From JAYUHK01 sp043767025 (GTDB taxonomy: Bacteria > Bacteroidota > Bacteroidia > Chitinophagales > Saprospiraceae), in contig JAYUHK010000019.1 of assembly GCA_043767025.1 (NCBI GenBank), positions 1 to 5,832 on the forward strand: 5,832 nt of DNA, read 5' to 3'. How positions within the stretch are numbered: position 1 is the stretch's first letter; each line of letters starts with the position of its first letter. The notes under the pieces were generated by a model that was not told the origin of the DNA, searched no databases, and saw nothing but the letters and a program-made list of their open reading frames with translations. Made by a program: the position numbers and the translations under genes. Positions 1 to 5,741 of this stretch are shown here, piece after piece.

Positions 1-149
1 AATAAGGTACTTAATTTTTTCCAATAAATTCAATCAATAACAAGGCATTTTTGAGGCGCAACGCAGGGCGTTGTAACGAAAAAATAACGCAGTGATTGGT
101 TGTAATTTGGCAGCAAAAATGAGTAGTTTATTTTAGATACATTCCTAAT
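1..149 (+). repeat. 149-bp direct repeat, copy A (upstream of the coiled-coil/HhH gene)
   Basis: This non-coding stretch is repeated in the same orientation at 2415-2563. Aligning by eye at a fixed offset of 2414 gives 9 mismatches and no indels over 149 positions (at 6, 12, 34, 74, 110, 114, 138, 139 and 141). Similarity stops after 149. The left edge is unknown because the match already holds at base 1. Inside is a perfect 6-bp inverted repeat, CAACGC-AGG-GCGTTG (59-73), and a further AACGC at 86-90 that could compete for the same GCGTT. There is no convincing ORF and no clear terminal inverted repeat. It ends 49 bp before the ATG at 199, so it may lie in that gene's promoter or leader. It could be a dispersed intergenic repeat, a MITE-like element, or the scar of a tandem duplication; the window alone cannot decide. 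Confidence 0.9.
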
Positions 150-198
150 TAAAAAATAAATCAAAATAAATTCATTCCACTTTAAAATTTTAACAAAT

Positions 199-2382
199 AT
201 GAAACTATCTGTGTTTCTTTTTTCATTCGATTTCGTTTGCCTTCTGCCTTTTTTGCTTTGGCTTTTGGGCGCGGCGATACTCGGCTGGCTCATTCGCCAC
301 TTCATGTATCGGACAAAAAAAAGTGCTGTTGCAGCTTTTGAAGCAAAAATTTCTAACCAAGAGTCCGAATTGGAAAATTGGAAATCTAAAAATCTGAACC
401 TCCAACGCAACCACGACGCAGCTATCAATCAGTATTCTTTTCAACTCAAAGAGTCTGAAAGCAATCTGACTCACTACAAGTCAAAAATTGCGACGCACGA
501 AAGCAGCTACAAAGTTATTTCTCAACAACTTGCGACAGCAAATAATAAATTGGAAACAGTCGCGGATTTAGAAAAAAAGTTGGACAGCAGCCGCAACAAC
601 GAACAAAAAGCAAAAGCAGACCACGACGCTGCGGTAAAAATCTTGCACGAATACGAAGCCAAAATCGCAAGTTTGGAATCCGCCGCAAGCGATTGGCGCG
701 GAAAACTATCGAGCAGCCAAGCAGAATTGCAAGCCGCAAAACTTCGTTTTGACGCAAAAGAACGTGAAGACAGAGATTTTGCCGCCAAATTAGATGCCAG
801 TCAGCGCGAAACCAACGACTGGAAATCAAAACACGAATCGCTCCGCCGCGAATCCGAAACCCACAAAATGGGACTTTCTAACTCCGAAAAAACGGTTGAG
901 GAGTACAAGAAAAGTACGGAAAATACAGAGTTGCGACTCCGAAAAGCACTCGAATGGGAAGCAAAATATGCGAGTTTGGAAACCAATTTTGGAAAAACTA
1001 CGGCTGAATCCAACGCAAAATCTGTTCAAATAGAATCGGCGGCGAATGAAAATCGTAATCTAAAAGCTGCCTTTGCCAACCTTGAAACTGAAAAAAATAA
1101 TTTGCAAAATTCGCTATCCAATGACAGCTCAAAATTGAAGGAATGGTCGAATAGATACGCAACGCTCGAAGCTCAATTACAGAATGTGAGTGCAGATGCA
1201 AGCACAAAAACCAACTTATCTGCCGAAAAAGAGCAAAAAATCAACCAACTCAATCAGGAATTGGCTGAAATGCGTAATAAAGCAGCAACTTCAGATGCCG
1301 AAAGAAATAAGATTTTAGGCGAAAAAGAAGAACATAAAACGCAGTTGAACGAACTATCCATTAAAATCCAGACACTTTCTGGCGAAAAAAATCAACTCGA
1401 AACAGAACTCAAAACCAAAAATTCGGAGTTAGAAAATGAAATTTTGAGCTTGCAAATTGCCCTCGAAAGCAAACCAAGCGGCGGAATACAAGCACGCTCG
1501 GCGGAAGAAATAGAGCGGGACCAATCCGAAATTTTAGCAAAAATCCGTGCTACTGTGACAAAAGATAATTTGACTTTTGGAAAAGCCGACGCGCTCAAAA
1601 AAGACAACTTGAAAAAAATAAGAGGCATCAATCCGTTCATCGAAAAGAAAATGAACGCCGCTGGAATCTCCACATTCCGACAAGTCGCTTATTTGAGTTC
1701 GGACGAGCAATCACAACTGAATCGTGTTTTAGAACTGTCCAAAAATAAATTCCAAAAAGAAGAATGGGCGTTCCAAGCCAAGCGTCTGATTGGTCTGATT
1801 AGCGATGAAAGTCCCGACGTTTTGTTGGGCAGAATCGCTGGACGTACCACCGAATTAAATTTTGACCGTCTTGGCGTTGCGACTGCCGACAACAAAGACA
1901 ATCTGCAACTAATCAACTACATCACCGCATTCGACGAGGCAAAACTGAACGCTTTGGGCATTTTTAAATTCAGCCAAATCGCCAACCTGAACAAAACAGA
2001 TGCCAAATTATTGAACAAAATACTCGAAATCGAGGAAGGTCGAATCTCCACAGAAGATTGGGTAACGAAAGCGGGCGGATTGAATAAATCATCGGCAGAA
2101 GACACACTCAACAGAATTAAAAGCCGTCAAGAATTGGTAAATTGGGAGAAAATTGGTAGGAAAGACGCATCTCAATTAGAAGATTTGCAGGTAATCAGTG
2201 GTATCGGTTTGTTTATTGAGCAAAAATTATACGCACTCGGGATAGTTACCATAGAGCAAATCTCTAAATTTATCCCCTCCGAAGAAGTAGAGCTCAATAA
2301 TATTTTGGAGTTAGTTCCCGGTCACATTCAGAGCGACGAATGGGCGGCGCAAGCAAGAAAAATATTGAGAAGTAGAAGATAA
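199..2382 (+). CDS. Membrane-anchored long coiled-coil protein with three C-terminal helix-hairpin-helix units
   Basis: This 727-residue protein has no named gene that I recognise. Residues about 12-32 form one hydrophobic segment (FVCLLPFLLWLLGAAILGWL), followed by the basic stretch RHFMYRTKK, which suggests an inner-membrane anchor with the rest in the cytoplasm. Residues about 40-424 are rich in E, K, Q, N, A and L with few Pro or Gly, as in a long coiled coil, which breaks at P426 and G428-G429. From about 443 to the end, three tandem units of about 95 residues follow, each with an L-x-x-I lead-in (I449, I546, I640), an HhH core (about 469-485, 567-583, 662-677) and a closing W-x-x-(Q/K)A motif (W523, W621, W715). 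Such cores resemble the HhH domain annotated as flap-endonuclease-1-like (COG3743), but no nuclease active site is visible. DNA or nucleoid tethering is inference. The start at 199 keeps the membrane segment; there is no Shine-Dalgarno sequence, as is usual in Bacteroidota. A 149-bp repeat flanks the gene on each side. Confidence 0.9.
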   Translation: MKLSVFLFSFDFVCLLPFLLWLLGAAILGWLIRHFMYRTKKSAVAAFEAKISNQESELENWKSKNLNLQRNHDAAINQYSFQLKESESNLTHYKSKIATHESSYKVISQQLATANNKLETVADLEKKLDSSRNNEQKAKADHDAAVKILHEYEAKIASLESAASDWRGKLSSSQAELQAAKLRFDAKEREDRDFAAKLDASQRETNDWKSKHESLRRESETHKMGLSNSEKTVEEYKKSTENTELRLRKALEWEAKYASLETNFGKTTAESNAKSVQIESAANENRNLKAAFANLETEKNNLQNSLSNDSSKLKEWSNRYATLEAQLQNVSADASTKTNLSAEKEQKINQLNQELAEMRNKAATSDAERNKILGEKEEHKTQLNELSIKIQTLSGEKNQLETELKTKNSELENEILSLQIALESKPSGGIQARSAEEIERDQSEILAKIRATVTKDNLTFGKADALKKDNLKKIRGINPFIEKKMNAAGISTFRQVAYLSSDEQSQLNRVLELSKNKFQKEEWAFQAKRLIGLISDESPDVLLGRIAGRTTELNFDRLGVATADNKDNLQLINYITAFDEAKLNALGIFKFSQIANLNKTDAKLLNKILEIEEGRISTEDWVTKAGGLNKSSAEDTLNRIKSRQELVNWEKIGRKDASQLEDLQVISGIGLFIEQKLYALGIVTIEQISKFIPSEEVELNNILELVPGHIQSDEWAAQARKILRSRR

Positions 2383-2414
2383 CTTTATGGTTTAAAGTCA
2401 AGGAATGAAGAAAA

Positions 2415-2563
2415 AATAAAGTACTCAATTTTTTCCAATAAATTCAAACAATAACAAGGCATTTTTGAGGCGCAACGCAGGGCGTTGAAACGAAAAAATA
2501 ACGCAGTGATTGGTTGTAATTTGACAGAAAAAATGAGTAGTTTATTTTAGAAGCGTTCCTAAT
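2415..2563 (+). repeat. 149-bp direct repeat, copy B (downstream of the coiled-coil/HhH gene)
   Basis: This is the second copy of the repeat at 1-149, gap-free with 9 differences. It begins 32 bp after the stop codon of the coiled-coil gene and ends 8 bp before the stem of a strong intrinsic terminator, so it probably lies in that gene's 3' untranslated region. The central CAACGC/GCGTTG hairpin (2473-2487) and the competing AACGC (2500-2504) are unchanged. Of the 9 differences only one (position 74, at 2488) falls in the stretch from base 35 to base 109, so the middle is better conserved than the edges. No ORF is evident. The rest of the gap between the two genes (2383-2686) holds only the terminator and the metG promoter box. 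Confidence 0.9.
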
Positions 2564-2571
2564 GTAAAATG

Positions 2572-2613
2572 AGCCGTTCAACATCTACCGTGTTGGGCGG
2601 CTTTTTTATTTTT
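2572..2613 (+). terminator. Intrinsic terminator after the coiled-coil gene and repeat copy B
   Basis: A 12-bp stem forms between 2572-2583 (AGCCGTTCAACA) and 2591-2602 (TGTTGGGCGGCT), with two central G-T wobble pairs and a 7-base loop. It is followed on the plus strand by TTTTTTATTTTT (2602-2613). This is a textbook rho-independent terminator. It should end transcripts coming from the coiled-coil gene, or any transcript starting within repeat copy B, and so insulate metG from the upstream unit. Confidence 0.9.
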
Positions 2614-2657
2614 CCAAAAAACTACCATTAAATGTATGCACTCCAAATTTCATTTCA

Positions 2658-2665
2658 TAACTTTG
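2658..2665 (+). promoter_or_regulatory. Probable metG promoter, Bacteroidota -7 box TAACTTTG
   Basis: TAACTTTG matches the Bacteroidota -7 consensus TAnnTTTG at all six fixed positions. It lies between the upstream terminator and metG. Transcription would start near 2672, leaving a leader of about 15 nt before the ATG at 2687. No clear TTTG -33 element is seen at the expected distance upstream. The placement excludes the in-frame ATG at 2636 as the start codon of a transcript from this promoter. Confidence 0.6.
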
Positions 2666-2686
2666 CAAACAAAACAACAGAAAATT

Positions 2687-4819
2687 ATGCACGAAACTAA
2701 ACGCTACCTCGTCATGTCCGCCCTGCCTTATGCCAACGGACCGCTCCACATTGGTCACTTATCGGGAGCTTATTTGAGTGCTGACATCTTCACGCGCTAT
2801 CTCCGTTTGATGGGCAAAGACGTGGTTTACGTCTGCGGCTCGGACGAACACGGTGCCGCAATTACCTTGCGAGCAAAAAAAGAAAACATCACGCCCCAAG
2901 AAATAATTGACAAATACGACGCTCAATTCAGAGATGTTTTTCAAAAAATTGGCATTAGTTGTGACATTTTTCACCGCACTTCCTCGCCCCTACATCACGA
3001 AACTTCTCAAGACTTTTTCAGAATATTATTTCAAAATAATAAATTTACGAAGCAAACAACAGAACAATATTTCGACGAATCGGCTCAACAATTTCTCGCA
3101 GACCGATATATTATGGGCATTTGTCCGAAGTGCGCCAATCCAGACGCTTACGGCGATCAATGTGAAAAGTGTGGTTCTACGCTCAATCCTACTGACTTGC
3201 TCAATCCTCGCTCTGTGTTGAGCGGCGAAAAACCAGTCTTGAAATCTACTACGCACTGGTTTTTGCCGCTCAACGAACATGAACAATGGCTGCGAGAATA
3301 CATCGAACTCGGTACAGTGGACGGCAAGCCCCACCACGACCCACGCGATTGGAAAACTCACGTCGTCGGACAATGCAAATCTTGGCTCGACGGCGGGCTT
3401 CAACCCCGTGCAATGACCCGTGATTTGGACTGGGGCGTAGATGTGCCGCAAGAGATTGAAGGCTCAAAAGGAAAGAAGCTCTATGTGTGGATGGACGCGC
3501 CGATTGGCTATATTTCGGCGACCAAACAGTGGGCAGCCGACCACCAAAAAGACTGGACGGACTACTGGCAAAACGACGAAACGGAGCTAATTAATTTTAT
3601 CGGAAAAGATAATATCGTATTTCATTGCCTCACTTTTCCAGCTATTTTGAAGGCGCACGGAGGCTACAATTTGCCTACCAATGTCCCCGCCAACCAGTTT
3701 ATGAATCTTGAAGGAAAAAAGATTTCTACCTCTCGCAACTGGGCGGTTTGGGTACACGAATACTTGCAAGACTTTGATAATCAACAAGATGAGTTGCGTT
3801 ACAACCTCATCAAAAATATGCCCGAACAGCGCGACAGCGAATTTACTTGGAAAAATTTTCAGGAAACGAACAACAATGAGCTGGTCAATAATATCGCCAA
3901 TTTCGTGAACCGAGTCGTCGTTTTGACCAATAAATATTACGGCGGTATCGTGCCAGACTTCGATGCCGACCAAGCTTTTTTAAGTGCTTTGGACGGCGAA
4001 GAATCTTACTTTGACTTCGAGATGACCGAGCTGCACGACAAAGTAGAAGAGCTTTGTGCTGCACTGCACGGCTACGAATTTCGGAATGGATTGAAAGTTT
4101 TGATGGAAATTTCTTCCTACGGAAACCAACTTTTGCAAAGCAACGAACCATGGAAAAAAGAAAAAACCGACCCCGAATTAGTCCAGACAGTTTTGGGCGT
4201 TTCTTTACAGATTGTGACAGTGTTGAGCGTGGCTTGTCGTCCTTTTTTGCCTTTCACCTCCGATAAATTGCGCAAGCTGCTGAACCTTCCGCTCCTCCAA
4301 GAAAAAGGCGAATTGGAGCTGCTGCTCGAAACACTTGCCGAAGGGCAAGAACTTATCCCCAACGGACACAAAATTGGCGAACCCGACCACCTTTTTAGTC
4401 GTATTCCCGACGAACTAATTGCGGCGCAAGTGAAAAAATTGGAAGCCGCCGCCGCCGAAATACCTCAAAATATCAACTACGAACCGCTCAAAGCGACCGT
4501 TGATTTCGATATTTTTACAAAAACCGATATTCGGACAGGCACTATCGTGGCTGCCGAAAAAATAAAAGGAGCGAAAAAACTGCTGCATCTCACCATAGAC
4601 ATCGGTATCGAAAAAAGAAAAGTAGTTTCGGGCATCGCAGAGTATTTTGAACCCGACAAAATCATCGGACAGAAAATTTTGCTCGTCGCCAATCTTGCCC
4701 CACGCACGCTCAAAGGTATCGAAAGCAACGGTATGATTTTAATGTCTTCCGAACCCGACGGAAAATTAAATTTTGTCAGTCCGCCAGATTTTTCGAGCAA
4801 TGGAATGGTCGTAAAATAG
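2687..4819 (+). CDS. metG: Methionine--tRNA ligase (methionyl-tRNA synthetase) with C-terminal tRNA-binding domain
   Basis: This class I aminoacyl-tRNA synthetase charges elongator and initiator tRNA-Met with methionine using ATP, in the cytoplasm. From the ATG at 2687 it has 710 residues, a normal full length for the long form of the family. Visible landmarks are the HIGH motif (residues 21-24, within ANGPLHIGHLSG), a zinc knuckle CX2C-X9-CX2C (Cys146, 149, 159, 162) and the KMSKS-loop equivalent KISTS (345-349, followed by RNWAVWV). A helical anticodon-binding domain covers roughly 400-560, and a C-terminal EMAP-II/Trbp111-like tRNA-binding fold about 605-710 (DIRTGTIVAAEKIKG onward). An in-frame ATG at 2636 would add 17 residues (start MHSKFHFITL), but the promoter box lies inside that stretch and relatives usually begin a few residues before KRYLVxSALPYANG, so 2687 is preferred. 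It appears monocistronic, with no clear strong terminator downstream. No lesion is seen. Confidence 0.98.
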   Translation: MHETKRYLVMSALPYANGPLHIGHLSGAYLSADIFTRYLRLMGKDVVYVCGSDEHGAAITLRAKKENITPQEIIDKYDAQFRDVFQKIGISCDIFHRTSSPLHHETSQDFFRILFQNNKFTKQTTEQYFDESAQQFLADRYIMGICPKCANPDAYGDQCEKCGSTLNPTDLLNPRSVLSGEKPVLKSTTHWFLPLNEHEQWLREYIELGTVDGKPHHDPRDWKTHVVGQCKSWLDGGLQPRAMTRDLDWGVDVPQEIEGSKGKKLYVWMDAPIGYISATKQWAADHQKDWTDYWQNDETELINFIGKDNIVFHCLTFPAILKAHGGYNLPTNVPANQFMNLEGKKISTSRNWAVWVHEYLQDFDNQQDELRYNLIKNMPEQRDSEFTWKNFQETNNNELVNNIANFVNRVVVLTNKYYGGIVPDFDADQAFLSALDGEESYFDFEMTELHDKVEELCAALHGYEFRNGLKVLMEISSYGNQLLQSNEPWKKEKTDPELVQTVLGVSLQIVTVLSVACRPFLPFTSDKLRKLLNLPLLQEKGELELLLETLAEGQELIPNGHKIGEPDHLFSRIPDELIAAQVKKLEAAAAEIPQNINYEPLKATVDFDIFTKTDIRTGTIVAAEKIKGAKKLLHLTIDIGIEKRKVVSGIAEYFEPDKIIGQKILLVANLAPRTLKGIESNGMILMSSEPDGKLNFVSPPDFSSNGMVVK

Positions 4820-4829
4820 CCACTCCATC

Positions 4830-4901
4830 CTATCGAATCAGCGTCACATCGCCCGAAGTTGATCCGAGATAAGGCACTTGTTTGTTTGAGCAGCTTTTTG
4901 T
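4830..4901 (-). pseudogene. Remnant of the 3' end of a type IX secretion C-terminal-domain protein gene
   Basis: Read on the minus strand, 23 codons are open between a TAA (4902-4904) and a TAG (4830-4832). They begin TKSCSNKQ and end SGDVTLIR. The ending closely matches that of the minus-strand gene at the right edge of the window (NGKPFVTSGDVTLVR), and both carry a Cys-x-Asn-x-x element shortly before it. The last nine codons are also clearly related at DNA level, including the TCGGG(C/T)GATGT start. This pattern is typical of the C-terminal sorting tail (probably type B, CHU_C-like) of proteins exported by the type IX system. No start codon, signal peptide or passenger domain precedes it, and the upstream frame is closed, so it cannot be a working gene. 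Family assignment rests on a short stretch; that it is a relic is inference. Confidence 0.6.
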
Positions 4902-4914
4902 TTAAAAACAAAAA
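4895..4914. repeat. A/T-only inverted repeat (possible weak bidirectional terminator)
   Basis: TTTTTGTTT (4895-4903) and AAACAAAAA (4906-4914) are perfect reverse complements. A realistic hairpin would have about 7 pairs and a 6-base loop. With only one G-C pair the stem is weak. It lies about 75 bp after the metG stop and overlaps the upstream edge of the secretion-tail remnant, so it might end metG transcription, but that is uncertain. Confidence 0.3.
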
Positions 4915-4979
4915 TTTAACTTTATTGTATGTTGTAATGTTATGTAAAAAACGAATAAAAATAAGTGTCCGCAAAGGAT

Positions 4980-4987
4980 TACTTTTG
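4980..4987 (+). promoter_or_regulatory. Possible antitoxin promoter, -7 box TACTTTTG
   Basis: TACTTTTG fits TAnnTTTG at all fixed positions. It would give a transcript starting near 4994 with a leader of about 95 nt ahead of the antitoxin ATG at 5089. No -33 TTTG is evident upstream. A weaker 7-of-8 match, TAACTTTA, lies at 4917-4924. In such AT-rich DNA a chance match is quite possible. Confidence 0.35.
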
Positions 4988-5004
4988 GGCATATAATGTT
5001 GTAA

Positions 5005-5055
5005 CTAATTGATTAGCAATTATTTAAGCAACTAAAAACTAACCACTAAAAACTA
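5005..5055. promoter_or_regulatory. Candidate operator region upstream of the antitoxin: palindrome plus paired 11-mers
   Basis: Two structures lie close together. CTAAT-TG-ATTAG (5005-5016) is a perfect palindrome with 5-bp arms. ACTAAAAACTA occurs twice exactly, at 5031-5041 and 5045-5055, with a 14-bp period. They end 33 bp before the antitoxin start. Antitoxins of type II modules commonly bind repeats or palindromes upstream of their own operon, so this is a plausible autoregulatory site; binding itself is inference. Confidence 0.35.
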
Positions 5056-5088
5056 TTTACTTGACCACTTTCCATTATATTAAAAAAC

Positions 5089-5301
5089 ATGAATACGATG
5101 CGTATTGACATATTAAATCCTAAAGCTGTAAGGCTCTTAAAAAACTTGGCAGACCTGAAACTAATTACTATTCAAGACGAATCCAAAAATGGTTTTGCAA
5201 GTGTCTTGAAAAGATTGCGTAAAAAAGCCAAGTTAGCACCTACATCGGACGAAATAACCAGCGAAGTGGAACTGGTAAGAAGCACCCGCTATGCGAAATA
5301 A
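5089..5301 (+). CDS. Antitoxin of a type II toxin-antitoxin pair (partner of a PIN-domain toxin)
   Basis: This intact 70-residue protein begins MNTMRIDILNPKAVRLLKNL and ends VELVRSTRYAK. Small proteins with this IDILNPKA start, an ADLxLI segment, a basic middle (LKRLRKKAK, about residues 40-48) and an EITxEVExVRxxRYAK tail are found next to PIN-domain toxins in Bacteroidota; I assign it by that pattern and by position. Its likely role is to bind and neutralise the toxin and to repress the operon. The stop codon overlaps the toxin start by 11 bp (ATG at 5291), the usual arrangement for translational coupling. ATG at 5089 and at 5098 (residue 4) are both possible starts; the MRIDIL form would be three residues shorter. 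No Shine-Dalgarno sequence is seen. The adjacent toxin is broken, so this antitoxin may be an orphan. Confidence 0.75.
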   Translation: MNTMRIDILNPKAVRLLKNLADLKLITIQDESKNGFASVLKRLRKKAKLAPTSDEITSEVELVRSTRYAK

Positions 5302-5705
5302 AATTTGTAGAATTATTATTGACACTAACCTTTGGATTAGTTTTCTAATCACAAAAGATTTTGCAAAACTTGATGAAATTATTTTTTCAAAACAAGGAAT
5401 ATTAATTTTTAGTTAAGAACTACTCGACGAATTTTTTGGAAGTTGCAAAACGACCAAAATTCAAACGCTTCTTTGCAACTGCAGACATTGAAGAAATACT
5501 CGAAACCATCGAAGAGTACGCAGACTTTGTGGAAGTTCAGATGGAAGTAGCAGTTTGTTGAGACCCTAAAGATAATTTTTTACTCTCATTGTCAGTCGAC
5601 GGAAACGCCGACTTTTTATTGACTGGTGATAAGGATTTATTAGATATTGTCAAATTTGGCAAAACATCAATAACGACTATTTCCAATTTTCTTCAGGATA
5701 AATAG
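5291..5705 (+). pseudogene. Broken PIN-domain toxin (VapC-like putative RNase) of the toxin-antitoxin pair
   Basis: The reading frame starts at the ATG at 5291 and can be followed to the TAG at 5703-5705 through three lesions. The start, MRNKICRIIIDTNLWISFL, holds the first PIN aspartate (D11, in DTN). Codon 42 is TAA (5414-5416) where the family normally has Glu (FS-E-ELLDEFLEVAKRPKF). A run of six T (5432-5437) carries one base too many and shifts the frame. After it, AKRPKFKRFFATADIEEIL is read until TGA (5559-5561), which replaces the Arg of C-R-DPKDNFLLSL. The final part, ADFLLTGDKDLLDI, holds the last acidic residues, so all the usual PIN acidic positions survive. Intact relatives are Mg-dependent RNases held in check by the antitoxin (PIN family, TIGR00305/COG1569-like). 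With three separate lesions it should yield only a 41-residue peptide and be inactive. Confidence 0.88.
5594..5620 (+). other. Terminator-like hairpin inside the toxin pseudogene
   Basis: AGTCGACG (5594-5601) pairs with CGCCGACT (5606-5613) with one A-C mismatch, around a GAAA tetraloop, and is followed by TTTTTATT (5613-5620). The form is that of an intrinsic terminator, but the bases also encode the conserved PIN stretch VDGNADFLL, so it may be coincidental. If it works, it would stop plus-strand transcription about 120 bp before the convergent gene's 3' end. Confidence 0.35.
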
Positions 5706-5741
5706 CACAGACCACAAAGTTCTTTTAATCAATATTTCCCC

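Noticed and set aside
101..109. TGTAATTTG in the repeat as a Bacteroidota -7 promoter box
   Set aside because: It has only one base between TA and TTTG instead of two plus a T-run fit, and no -33 element at a convincing distance; too weak to list as a promoter for the gene at 199.
1..149. The repeat as an insertion sequence end or MITE with terminal inverted repeats
   Set aside because: Comparing the start with the reverse complement of the end shows only a scattered partial match, and no target-site duplication or transposase is visible. I keep it as a plain direct repeat.
30..428. Minus-strand open frame of 132 codons across the repeat and the start of the coiled-coil gene
   Set aside because: It runs antisense to the clear membrane-segment and coiled-coil coding frame, has no recognisable domain, and its product looks like a shadow translation.
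3026..3451. Minus-strand open frame of 141 codons inside metG
   Set aside because: It overlaps the conserved metG catalytic region completely and has no protein-like features; it is a shadow frame.
3719..3733. KISTS in place of KMSKS in MetG as a damaged catalytic loop
   Set aside because: KISTSRNWAVW-type loops are normal in this branch of methionyl-tRNA synthetases and the rest of the enzyme is intact.
4477..4992. Minus-strand open frame of 171 codons covering the metG 3' end and the secretion-tail relic
   Set aside because: It uses a different frame from the SGDVTLIR tail and is antisense to the conserved tRNA-binding domain of MetG, so it is not a gene.
5301..5705. Programmed frameshift at the T6 run of the toxin gene
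   Set aside because: A programmed shift could not rescue the upstream TAA at 5414 or the downstream TGA at 5559, so mutational decay is the simpler reading.
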